DNA of 64,000 bases, taken from Solirubrobacteraceae bacterium. GTDB lineage: Bacteria; Actinomycetota; Thermoleophilia; Solirubrobacterales; Solirubrobacteraceae. The notes under the pieces are model-generated. The model saw nothing but the letters and a program-made list of their open reading frames with translations. It did not search any database and was not told where the DNA came from. The stretch lies in NCBI GenBank assembly GCA_025451035.1, contig JANWLE010000100.1:1-64000 (forward strand). Reading direction: 5' to 3'. The position numbers and the translations under genes were made by a program. Of the stretch, positions 33,643 to 41,307 are shown one piece after another (the first letter of the stretch is position 1; each line of letters begins with the position of its first letter).

Positions 33643-35463
33643 GTGCCCGCGAAGAGTAAGACAGCAAAGGCAAAGCTGCAGGAGAGAGAGGCGCAACTGA
33701 ACAGAGATGTGCTGAGTCTCCTTCTCCTGCTGGCGCCCGACGCGAGAATGACCAAGGAGCGGCTGTACGAGTTCTGTGTCAGAAGTCGCAGCAGGGTCGA
33801 CCAAGAGCTGAAATGGGCCACAAACGAAAACCTGCTGGTTAGGAGAAGCTTCGAGCTCACGCGCAAGGGCCGCATGCACGTGATCCTGAGTTTCATCGCC
33901 ATTCACGGCGGTGCGACGGTCGACAACCTGGAGCGGCGATTCAAGCTCAAACGCATCGCTCTCGCCCAGATATGCAACGAGATGCTGCAAGCGGATCTGG
34001 TGCGAATAGCGGGATCGCTCAACTTCGAGGCGCCGCTGTATCTCGCCACCAAGAAGGGCCTGGCGCTCGTTGGGCAGGACAAGCTGCACGTCGTTCGGCT
34101 GTCGGCTCGCGAGGAGGGCCATCTGCGGGCGTGCATCGAGAGGGCTATAGACCTCGAAGAGGAGTACGCGCCGCGGGGCGAGCACGGCTGTCGCTGGGAA
34201 GTGTGGAGCGAGCGCAGGATCGCCCGCCACAATCGCGGCAAGACCGAGGAAAAGCGTTTCGCCAGCCCAGCCTATTACGAGGGTGACGTACGCTTTTACA
34301 AGCGCCCGGACCTGCTCCTGGTGAGAAGGTTCCGCGACTCAGACGAGCTCGAGGTGAGGGCCGTCGAGGTGGAGTTGACGAACAAGGCCGAGACTGCGCT
34401 GGATGCGATCCTGTGGGCGTACTTCACCTGTCCCAGCGTGGACTCCCTCGACTACTACGTCTCCAGCTTGGTCAAGCAGGACATCGAGCGGGCGCACAGG
34501 CGCTTGGAGCGGAGGATCGAGCTGGAAGTAGCCGAAGGGAACCTGCCTGCCGGCACCAGCAGCAAAATGAGCGTGATCCCCTTGCAGCCCTGGGTCGTTC
34601 CGGCGGAGCGGCGCGCCCCGTTCTACGAGCCGGGAGAGCTCGCAGGTAGCCAAGCGCTCTTCCGGAGGATCTCGATGACGAGTGGGTGGCGGAGGGAGTT
34701 GCGTCTCAGCACGCTCAAGGTGGTCGAGTGGGTGACGCTGAATGGCGTGGTAGCGCCCGACGCCGTCGAGGTGTGGCTGGCAGGGCGCGACAAGCGCCCT
34801 GCGCATGAGCTGCTCGCGCTCGCGCATGGGGCGGGGTGGCTGTATTACTCAGACATCCTGCGGGGTGAGGGCCCGATCTTCTTCGCCACAAAAGCTGGGC
34901 GCGGCGAGGTTGGGCTTGATTTGCCCGAGTTCGAAATCGACTACAGCAAGGCATCTCACTATCTAACTACCACCGAGTTGTGTTGTTATTCGCGCGTGGC
35001 GGCTCACCTGGCCCGAGAGTTGCCAGGTATGCAGATCAAGAGCAGGTGGGAGCTGCGGGTCGATCAGCAGTTCAGCGGAGGCGCGCAAATCGAGGTCGCC
35101 GGGCCCGGCGAAGGATTGGGTTACTACCGACGGCCTCACCTTGTCGCGATCCCGCGTCTGGGCTCAGATGAACTTCCTACCGCGGTGGTGGTCTTCGCAA
35201 GCCACATGCAGGCCAGCAGGGTCGCGCCGATCATAAAGGCGTGGCTTGAGTCCGAGGAGTTTGGACACCTCTACCTGTACGTAGGTGACGCGACTGTGCT
35301 GGAGGCGGTGACCAAGGCCGTGGAGAAGCTGGGGGCAGGCTGCGAAGTCACGGTTCGCGAGCTCCCGCTCTCCCCCAGGGCACACGAGCCTATCGAGGAT
35401 GACGGGGCTCTGAGGGGCTGCAGTTTGCCTTCACAGAGCCGAACTGCATGGGTTAACACGTAA
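33643..35463 (+). CDS. Duplicated winged-helix plus PD-(D/E)XK-like protein
   Basis: A 606-aa protein from GTG 33643 behind AAAGGAGGCG. Unit 1 has a winged helix (LLAPDARMTKERLYEFCV), a second one (IHGGATVDNLERRFKLKRIALAQ), and a core with the best-preserved nuclease-like pattern in the region: KRPDLLLVRRF, then VRAVEVELTNKAE. Unit 2 repeats the layout (LRLSTLKVVEWVTLNGVVAPDAVEVW), but its core reads YYRRPHLVAI and TAVVVFASHM, so the Asp and Glu are lost. One active and one inactive half is inferred. It is related in design to the C-terminus of the 6740 ATPase. Confidence 0.6.
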   Translation: MPAKSKTAKAKLQEREAQLNRDVLSLLLLLAPDARMTKERLYEFCVRSRSRVDQELKWATNENLLVRRSFELTRKGRMHVILSFIAIHGGATVDNLERRFKLKRIALAQICNEMLQADLVRIAGSLNFEAPLYLATKKGLALVGQDKLHVVRLSAREEGHLRACIERAIDLEEEYAPRGEHGCRWEVWSERRIARHNRGKTEEKRFASPAYYEGDVRFYKRPDLLLVRRFRDSDELEVRAVEVELTNKAETALDAILWAYFTCPSVDSLDYYVSSLVKQDIERAHRRLERRIELEVAEGNLPAGTSSKMSVIPLQPWVVPAERRAPFYEPGELAGSQALFRRISMTSGWRRELRLSTLKVVEWVTLNGVVAPDAVEVWLAGRDKRPAHELLALAHGAGWLYYSDILRGEGPIFFATKAGRGEVGLDLPEFEIDYSKASHYLTTTELCCYSRVAAHLARELPGMQIKSRWELRVDQQFSGGAQIEVAGPGEGLGYYRRPHLVAIPRLGSDELPTAVVVFASHMQASRVAPIIKAWLESEEFGHLYLYVGDATVLEAVTKAVEKLGAGCEVTVRELPLSPRAHEPIEDDGALRGCSLPSQSRTAWVNT

Positions 35464-35755
35464 TGGTGGTAGCCGTTAGTCAGCCCCACGGGTGAGTGCG
35501 TCCGCCGGACGTGCTTACCTGCGGGCACCCTCAGAAGTGTTGCGATCACGCTCGCCCGGGCGATACGTCATGAGCGATTTCGCGCCCAGTTCGCACGTGC
35601 GCCAAAGCCGCTGATCGCTAGTTCCGAGACCCCTTAAGGGGCTCTCGGAAAAACATGCTGGTCATTTGCAGGACGTCCGTTGGCTGTTTGACCCTCTCGG
35701 TGGGGGCTCCTAAAAGACGCGTCAAGTTGTCGACACAGCTCTTAGGAGATCAGCC
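35464..35755. other. 292-bp gap with terminator-like and ribosome-site hairpins
   Basis: No gene. It contains a hairpin at 35623-35649 (TCCGAGA, CCCC-TTAA-GGGG, TCTCGGA) and the ribosome-site pairing described separately. Confidence 0.5.
35707..35748 (+). promoter_or_regulatory. Possible ribosome-site-sequestering stem before gene 35756
   Basis: CTCCTAA at 35707-35713 can pair with TTAGGAG at 35742-35748. The latter contains the AGGAG ribosome site 8 nt before ATG 35756. A 28-nt loop separates the arms. Folding would hide the site; this could be translational control. Only 7 bp, so tentative. Confidence 0.45.
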
Positions 35756-36721
35756 ATGACCGTAACCGCATCGCCTGCACTCGCGACACGTGTCGCCCCG
35801 CGTCGCGAGAAGCGCGCACCCGCCTTTTCCACGCATTCCACGAGCACAAATACAAATGGCAGGGAGGTGCTCGGACAGTACGTCGACAGGAGTGGGCGCC
35901 CGCACGAGATCGTGGCACGCCAAGGGGCGGGCGGCAGCGTTCTGGTCATCGACCGTGATTCGGTGACACTCGGCGATAGACGACTGATCGCTCACCTCGC
36001 CAGCGATGAGCCTGCGGAGAACGCGCGACTGATCTGCGAGCAGTACCTCGCCGACACAGGGGGACGCTGGTGCCGGAGTGTGACAACTGAGGATCTGGAC
36101 CTCGTTCCCTACGTCGCCGATGAGGACGTGTATGTGGAAGAGACCTCGGTTGCAGCGAACCTCGAGGCAGGCGCGCAGTCCACGCCGATCGTTGACCGGC
36201 ACTCGCGTCGCTTCAGCCTCGAGCTGGTGCCGACGCGGATGTCGATTCCCGAGATGCGTTGGCAGCAATACCCGCCCGAAGGCCAAGTCGGGCCTGCCCG
36301 TGTGATCAGCGTGCGTGACGTGATCGCGGCGCTCGAGAGCTACGAGCCGATTCGTGCGATCACCCAATCGGTCTTGGCTCGCTACAAGCGTGACCCGAAG
36401 GTTTCGGTGTCGGTGCTGCGGGGCGAGATGGACAGGGTGTGCGCAAGCCGCATAGTGCTCAACCGCGGGCTACGCGAGGCGGTGCTCGCCACGGCCGAGG
36501 CGAGGGGCCTGTCGATGAGTGAGATCGCGATGCGATGCGGGCGAGTGAAGTACGACTCGCGTGGCAACGTGAGCGGCGAGACCAGCTGGCTTTCGCGCAG
36601 GCTCGGGCTGGCGCCCGAGGGCGGCGAGGCGCATCCAACCCCCTGGGTGCACAGCGATGTCCTCGCGCTGATAGCCCGCCGCGGCCTGGGCATCAGCCCG
36701 CGGGAGGTAGAGCTCGGATGA
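35756..36721 (+). CDS. Unknown protein cotranscribed with a response regulator
   Basis: A 321-aa protein from ATG 35756. An N-terminal part is Thr/Ser/Arg-rich; then come REVLGQYVDRSGRPHEIVAR and GSVLVIDRDSVTLGDRRLIAHL. A C-terminal helical part (LNRGLREAVLATAEARGLSMSEIAMRCG) looks like a helix-turn-helix. Its TGA overlaps the response-regulator ATG, so the two are translationally coupled. It may act with the regulator, though no kinase features (HATPase or DHp) are visible. Family not recognised. Confidence 0.6.
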   Translation: MTVTASPALATRVAPRREKRAPAFSTHSTSTNTNGREVLGQYVDRSGRPHEIVARQGAGGSVLVIDRDSVTLGDRRLIAHLASDEPAENARLICEQYLADTGGRWCRSVTTEDLDLVPYVADEDVYVEETSVAANLEAGAQSTPIVDRHSRRFSLELVPTRMSIPEMRWQQYPPEGQVGPARVISVRDVIAALESYEPIRAITQSVLARYKRDPKVSVSVLRGEMDRVCASRIVLNRGLREAVLATAEARGLSMSEIAMRCGRVKYDSRGNVSGETSWLSRRLGLAPEGGEAHPTPWVHSDVLALIARRGLGISPREVELG

Positions 36722-37452
36722 GCCGCCTCTCGCTTGCCGAAGATCACGTGCAAGGTGTCGCGCCTGAGACGATTCTTGTGATCGACACCGACGCCGATCT
36801 TGGGCAGGTGATTGTGGATCAGCTGCGCATGGATGGCTACAGGGCGATGCTCGCGCAAAGCGCTGGCCACGCCCGTGCGCTAGTCGCCCAGCGTCCGGTG
36901 AGGGCGATCGTGCTCGGCGACCTGGAGTCACCGCGCGGGGCGCTGGACATGCTGGCGGAGATCCGTCATTCCTCAGGAGAGAGCTCGCCCTGGGATGCGG
37001 CTACGCCCGTGATCATGGTCAGTGCCCGCGACGAGGAGCTCGATCTAGCTCGCGCGTTTGCCTCCGGCGCGGATGACTTCATGTCCCGTCCCGCTCGCTA
37101 CACCGAGCTGAGGGCGAGGCTGCAGGCTATCCTGCGCCGCGCCTATGGCGAGTCGACGCCGAGACTGCTCTGTGTTGGGCCGCTAGAGATCGACACCGCA
37201 TCTCATGCGGTGACGCTCTCCGGCCAGCGCATCGAGTTGTGTAGACGCGAGTACGAGCTGCTCGTGCACCTTGCCTCCGAGCCGGACAGAGTGTTCACAA
37301 AGACCGAGCTGTTGCGCTCAGTCTGGGGCTTTCAAAGTCCCGGCGCTACCCGGACGGTCGACAGTCACGCTTGCCGTCTGCGCCGCAAGCTCAGCGCCTG
37401 TGGCGGGCGCTGGGTAGTGAACGTTTGGGGTGTCGGCTACAGGCTCACCTAG
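36718..37452 (+). CDS. Orphan OmpR-family response regulator with altered receiver
   Basis: A 244-aa REC plus winged-helix transcription factor. ATG 36718 overlaps the upstream stop (ATGA); the tracked 36535 start is rejected. The receiver has an acidic pair in VIDTDADL, a candidate phospho-acceptor Asp in VLGDLES and MVSARD, but the normally invariant Lys before Pro is Arg (MSRPARYTEL). The C-terminal domain (ELCRREYELLVHLASEPDRV; VWGFQSPGATRTVDSHACRLRRKL) is a standard OmpR DNA-binding fold. No histidine kinase is in the window. It may work without phosphorylation or with a distant kinase. Confidence 0.85.
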   Translation: MSRLSLAEDHVQGVAPETILVIDTDADLGQVIVDQLRMDGYRAMLAQSAGHARALVAQRPVRAIVLGDLESPRGALDMLAEIRHSSGESSPWDAATPVIMVSARDEELDLARAFASGADDFMSRPARYTELRARLQAILRRAYGESTPRLLCVGPLEIDTASHAVTLSGQRIELCRREYELLVHLASEPDRVFTKTELLRSVWGFQSPGATRTVDSHACRLRRKLSACGGRWVVNVWGVGYRLT

Positions 37453-37549
37453 AGGGCCTACAAAGCCGGCAGGCAGACATACCGCATTTCTCGTTAGCTG
37501 AGCGGCGCTTGTAACAGATAGCAACCGCGCCGTCTCAAGAACTTCTAAG

Positions 37550-37576
37550 AAGGCAAGCTCTCGGAGAGCTTGCCTT
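37550..37576 (+). terminator. 12-bp perfect stem-loop after the response regulator
   Basis: AAGGCAAGCTCT, loop CGG, AGAGCTTGCCTT, then TCTG. About 100 nt after the response-regulator stop and 50 nt before the next gene. Confidence 0.65.
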
Positions 37577-37625
37577 TCTGCGTTAACGACCAGCTCGTCG
37601 CTGGTCCAACTGAAAGGAGAACAAG

Positions 37626-38888
37626 GTGTCTTCAGAAGCCAACGCCAATAGCGGGGCAGCCCGTCTAGCTCGGAGCCTGCGCCAAGCCCTCGGGAGCCCA
37701 CGCAGCACCGAAGCAGAGGGGTTGCTCATAGGGTGTGACGATCAGGGCAGAGAGGTCCGAATTCCATGGCCTAATGTAGACGGCAAGCTGTATCTCGTGC
37801 CGGGAGCGCGCGGCACCGGGAAGACTGTGTTCCTGAGCCGGATGCAGAACGAGGCGATAGCCAGAGGTTGGGGAGTTCTGACCATCGACGCCAAGGGTGA
37901 CCCACTACTGCGTAGTCCATGCACCCTGCGCTGGACCTACAAGGGACCCACCCCCTGGAACCCATATGGTGGGAGTGGCTCAAGCCCGGAAATCAGCGAC
38001 AAGCTCCTGGCGGGCGAGCGATGGAGCGAGTCCCACTACCTGCGATTGGGGCAGCGTTACATAGGGGCGGAGGTCCGAACGCTGCGTGAGAAGGGGATCG
38101 AAATCAGTCTCGCGACGATCGTCACCTATCTGGAGCCGGGCAAGCTACTGAAGCTGGTCGAACAGGACCGCGACAACAAGACGCTCAAGTCCTATCTGCG
38201 AAACCTGACAGCTGAGCAAGAAAAGGGCTTGGCGGGCGTACGCGACCGCCTCGCGGTCGTCTCGGAGTCAGAGATCGGCCACTGGTGGGAGGGGGGACCG
38301 GACTCCATCAACCTGTGGGAGGCAACGCAGCGTGGTGAGCGTCTTCACTTCCTGTTGGACGCTGACGGCGTCCCGCTGCTAAGCGCAATGATCAACGCTG
38401 CGCTGATCCTCGATCTGAACACGCTCGTCTCACGTCGCAACGAGGTGCTGATGAATGGGGGTACGCTCGAGCACCTGTTCGTGGTGATCGACGAGTTCGG
38501 GGCGCTCGCGGCCGACCTCTCGAGCATCGCCGACCGTGGGCGAGCCGCGAAGATCACTCTGGTGCTGGCGACCCAGGACCTCTACTCCCACACAGCCAAG
38601 CCGGAGGGCCTGCGCGGCGGGCTGCTCGCCAACTTCGACGCAATGATCAGCCTGCGCCAGCAGTCACCGCCATCCGCGACGCTGGTCGCCGAAGTGAGCG
38701 GCGAGGAGGAGATCGTCAACACCTCCTGGAATGACCGAAAAGACAACCGCTACGCGATCGAGGAAGCCACCCGAGTTCGTGCCGGACAGATCATGCGGCT
38801 GCCGAACTATCACGCGACCGTGATCGTCCCCTCCTGTCCGGAGGACAGCAGCGTTACCATCGCGCGGCTGATCAACCCGGCCGCATAG
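37626..38888 (+). CDS. Coupling-type (TraD/VirD4/FtsK-HerA) ATPase, second copy
   Basis: A 420-aa P-loop ATPase from GTG 37626 behind AAAGGAGAAC. Walker A GARGTGKTVF lies near residue 60, then LTIDAKGD, a common coupling-protein motif. Walker B reads LFVVIDEFGAL, followed by sensor-like LVLATQDLYSH. No membrane helix is seen, so it may be soluble or rely on the 6740 protein for anchoring. Half of a normal T4CP in size. It may couple DNA substrates to a transfer apparatus or act in DNA segregation. It is followed by several hairpins and a canonical SSB gene. Confidence 0.8.
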   Translation: MSSEANANSGAARLARSLRQALGSPRSTEAEGLLIGCDDQGREVRIPWPNVDGKLYLVPGARGTGKTVFLSRMQNEAIARGWGVLTIDAKGDPLLRSPCTLRWTYKGPTPWNPYGGSGSSPEISDKLLAGERWSESHYLRLGQRYIGAEVRTLREKGIEISLATIVTYLEPGKLLKLVEQDRDNKTLKSYLRNLTAEQEKGLAGVRDRLAVVSESEIGHWWEGGPDSINLWEATQRGERLHFLLDADGVPLLSAMINAALILDLNTLVSRRNEVLMNGGTLEHLFVVIDEFGALAADLSSIADRGRAAKITLVLATQDLYSHTAKPEGLRGGLLANFDAMISLRQQSPPSATLVAEVSGEEEIVNTSWNDRKDNRYAIEEATRVRAGQIMRLPNYHATVIVPSCPEDSSVTIARLINPAA

Positions 38889-39172
38889 TTACATAGAACC
38901 GCTGACCAGTCTGTGATCCAGGGTCATTGGCCCTGGATCACACTGGTTCGCTGCTCTCGCTCACTGGCCCGATAGGCCCTTTTCTATTTAAAGGTTGTTG
39001 GAGTCTGCTTGTAACCATCCCGCGAGAGCTGGCCACGTGGCTCTTTTTGCGTTTAACGGCCAATTTGGGCCTCTATAGAGGCACAGACCTCATTTTTGCC
39101 TCTACGCCACAGAACCGTCCCAAGCACCACCTAGCTTGCAGGCAGGCATCTATTCACCAAGGAGAAGACTCC
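38889..39172. other. 284-bp gap with hairpins upstream of ssb2
   Basis: It holds an 11-bp perfect stem at 38913-38941 (GTGATCCAGGG, loop TCATTGG, CCCTGGATCAC), a probable terminator ending in GTGGCTCTTTTTG near 39040, and a 14-nt palindrome GCCTCTATAGAGGC at 39069-39082. The lower GC and T-rich stretches contrast with the surroundings. No gene. Confidence 0.5.
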
Positions 39173-39712
39173 ATGTCGTATACCAGCATCAATCGCGTCA
39201 CGCTCGTCGGTCATCTGACCGCGGATCCCGAATTGCGGACAATGCCCAGCGGTGGCAGCGTGTGTAGTCTGCGCTTGGCATGCAACAGCCGCCGGCGCAA
39301 CCCCGACGGCGGGTACGAATCAAAGCCACACTACTTCAGCGTCGCGGTGTATGGGCCACGCAGCGAGACCGTCAACCGTTACCTGGAGAAGGGTAGCCCG
39401 GTCGCCGTCGATGGTCGCCTGGAGTGGCGCGAGTGGGAAACCACTGAGCAGCAGAAACGCTCAACCGTCTCGATCGTCGCCACGAACGTTCAATTCCTCA
39501 ACTCATCTCGTCGCGACGATCGCGAAGGTACCGGCGACATCGACGCTGAAGGGCTGAACGTTGAAATCAGCGAGGCCGAGCTCGAGGGTGTCGAGGTAGA
39601 CGACATCGACGTCGAGATCGCTGATCACGTGGTCGACGAGGTGGAGGGCGATGAGAAGTCTGAGCTGGTGGCGGCAGCCGCCGGCGGCGAGGACGACGAC
39701 TTGCTGTTCTAG
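39173..39712 (+). CDS. ssb: Single-stranded DNA-binding protein with canonical acidic tip
   Basis: A 179-aa SSB from ATG 39173 behind AAGGAGAAG. The OB fold is clear: INRVTLVGHLTADPELRT, HYFSVAVYGPRSETVNRYL, KGSPVAVDGRLEWREWE. The long acidic linker ends in EDDDLLF, matching the conserved SSB C-terminal tip that recruits partners. This differs from the basic-tailed SSB at 26722, so the region carries two SSB types. A terminator follows at 39749. Confidence 0.92.
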   Translation: MSYTSINRVTLVGHLTADPELRTMPSGGSVCSLRLACNSRRRNPDGGYESKPHYFSVAVYGPRSETVNRYLEKGSPVAVDGRLEWREWETTEQQKRSTVSIVATNVQFLNSSRRDDREGTGDIDAEGLNVEISEAELEGVEVDDIDVEIADHVVDEVEGDEKSELVAAAAGGEDDDLLF

Positions 39713-39748
39713 TCAGGTCGCTTTGTTGCTTTCGCTGCGGAGGGCGTC

Positions 39749-39772
39749 CGGAGGGCGTCCTCCGTCGTCTTT
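39749..39772 (+). terminator. Probable terminator after ssb2, near a tandem duplication
   Basis: CGGAGG, loop GCGT, CCTCCG, then TCGTCTTT. The left part overlaps a tandem repeat of GGAGGGCGTCC. Confidence 0.6.
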
Positions 39773-39785
39773 GGGGAGCGTCGCG

Positions 39786-40700
39786 CTAAAGGCGCTTCGG
39801 TGCTATCCACTTCAGGCGCTCGTCGCTTGAGTGACCGTGAAAGCGCGGCGTGCCGCTTTCTCTCAGGGCTTGGCGCACGGTCAAGAACTCATGGGTCACA
39901 GCTACGTCGTGAACCCTCAAGATGTGAGCGCCAGCGTCAAGGCCGTGAGCCACTGCCGCCAGCGTGCCGCCCAGGCGGTCCTCGGGGTCTCTGCCAGAGA
40001 GCATGCCGATGAAGTACTTGCGGGAGACGGCCAGCAGCAGCGGCCGGCCGAAGGCCTGCAGCTCACTGATCCGCCTGAGAACCTCGATCGTCTCGCTCGG
40101 TGTCTTGGCGAAATCGGGTCCTGGATCTAGCACCAGCTGCGACTCCGCGACGCCGTGGCTGACCGCGAGCTCGAGCCTCTCTCTCAAGAACTCGAGGACA
40201 TCGGCGGTCACGTCCTCGTATACAGGGAAGTTAGCCTCCTTCGGCCGTGCACGTGTATGCATCAGGACCAGCCCTGCGCCGCTCTCGGCCGCGACCTGCG
40301 CCAGCTCGACATCGGCAAGGCCACTCGTGTCGTTGATCAGGTGAGCACCGGCTTCGACGGCGCCTCGGGCGACCGCTGCCCGCCAGGTGTCGACCGAGAC
40401 CAGCACCCCCCGTTCCGCGAGCGCTCTCACCAGCGGCACCATCCGCTCGAGCTCATCCTCGGCCGAGATCGGCGGCGTGTCGGTTCTACCTGACTGCACG
40501 CCGATGTCGATTATCTGCGCCCCCGCTTGCACTTGGCTGAGCGCGAACGGCAGCTGCTCGGCCAAACTTGGCAGCGACGTGCTGTCAGCGACCGAGTCGT
40601 TACCCACGTTGACGATCCCCATGATCAGCGCTCCGCCCGGCTCCAGTTCGAGCACGCGCTCGCGCAACTTGAGCTTCATTGCCGGTGCGCTGGTTGGCAT
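39786..40700 (-). CDS. folP: Divergent dihydropteroate synthase
   Basis: Folate-pathway enzyme that joins p-aminobenzoate and the pterin diphosphate; 304 aa. Family blocks are present: VSVDTWR, LINDTSG, LVLMHTRA, LDPGPDFAKT, LLLAVSRKYFIG, ILRVHDV. Two signature loops deviate: the usual G-(I/L)-x-N-x-T-P-D-S-F reads GIVNVGNDSVAD, and D-I-G-(G/A)-E-S-T reads DIGVQSGRTDT. These loops shape substrate and sulfonamide binding, so kinetics or drug response may differ. A TACGAT box ends 6 nt before the ATG (leaderless type). It may be a normal variant in this lineage, and catalytic function is only likely. Confidence 0.85.
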   Translation of the reverse strand: MPTSAPAMKLKLRERVLELEPGGALIMGIVNVGNDSVADSTSLPSLAEQLPFALSQVQAGAQIIDIGVQSGRTDTPPISAEDELERMVPLVRALAERGVLVSVDTWRAAVARGAVEAGAHLINDTSGLADVELAQVAAESGAGLVLMHTRARPKEANFPVYEDVTADVLEFLRERLELAVSHGVAESQLVLDPGPDFAKTPSETIEVLRRISELQAFGRPLLLAVSRKYFIGMLSGRDPEDRLGGTLAAVAHGLDAGAHILRVHDVAVTHEFLTVRQALRESGTPRFHGHSSDERLKWIAPKRL

Positions 40701-40872
40701 GTGGGCATCGTATGTGTTTGGCGGGAGGCGTCACGAGACACGCCCGACGGTCCCGATCGGGCCGCCCTCGTCGGTTATGTCATCAGTAAGCGATATCCGG
40801 AGCCCGCCGGCGACGGTGCCACGGCGCGGCGGCCGCCGATCTAAGCGTCTCGGTCCATCAGGAGGGTCAGCC

Positions 40873-41283
40873 ATGTACGAGGTCAACATCAACCGCGTCG
40901 TCGTGAGCGGATACCTCACTCGCGACCCGCAGCTGTACACGCTGCCGGGCGGAGAGGTGGTCTGCAACCTACGGGTGGCGTGCAATACGACAAACCACCG
41001 GGTCACCCAGGACGGCTGCAAAGACAAGGTCAACTACTTCGACATAAAGGTCTATGGCGCTGACGCCGAGAACATCGGCCACTGTGCCCACAAGGGCAAT
41101 GCGGTGATGGTCGAGGGGCGGCTCGACTGGCGTGAATGGGAAACGATCGAGGGGCGTCAGGCCCAGTCGGTGTGCATCCTCGCCGAGGCGCTTGAGCCGC
41201 TCGAGGCGGTCAGCAAAGACCACGACGTGCTCGACGTCGACTGGGATGCGCTGCTTGCCAGCATGAACGTGATCAGTGGTTGA
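40873..41283 (+). CDS. ssb: Third single-stranded DNA-binding protein, no acidic tip
   Basis: A 136-aa SSB from ATG 40873 behind AGGAGGG. OB-fold blocks: INRVVVSGYLTRDPQLYT, VNYFDIKVYGADAENIGH, KGNAVMVEGRLDWREWETIE. It resembles the 39173 SSB (shared DGRLEWREWE-type motif) but ends in DVDWDALLASMNVISG, without the DDDLPF-like tip. It lies outside the probable accessory block, between folP and the TcmP-like gene. Confidence 0.9.
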   Translation: MYEVNINRVVVSGYLTRDPQLYTLPGGEVVCNLRVACNTTNHRVTQDGCKDKVNYFDIKVYGADAENIGHCAHKGNAVMVEGRLDWREWETIEGRQAQSVCILAEALEPLEAVSKDHDVLDVDWDALLASMNVISG

Positions 41284-41307
41284 GACGCCAAAGGGCCTTC
41301 GGTGAGC

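Larger units (their letters stand above)
6740..39712. mobile_element. Putative plasmid-derived or conjugation-like accessory region (boundaries uncertain)
   Basis: This stretch carries two coupling-type ATPases, a CHAP wall hydrolase, SSB and OB-fold proteins, several replication-relaxation-like proteins, a DUF5710 protein, an antitoxin-like gene and many unknown membrane proteins. It is co-oriented, rich in hairpins and has strong Shine-Dalgarno sites. No integrase, transposase, VirB4, known relaxase, flanking direct repeat or tRNA attachment site was found. It could therefore be an old integrated plasmid or a lineage-specific island rather than a current mobile element. Coordinates only bracket the gene content. 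Confidence 0.5.

Noticed and set aside
6740-39712. Complete integrative conjugative element
   Set aside because: No integrase, relaxase, VirB4, att repeats or tRNA target could be found, so only a looser accessory-region label is used.
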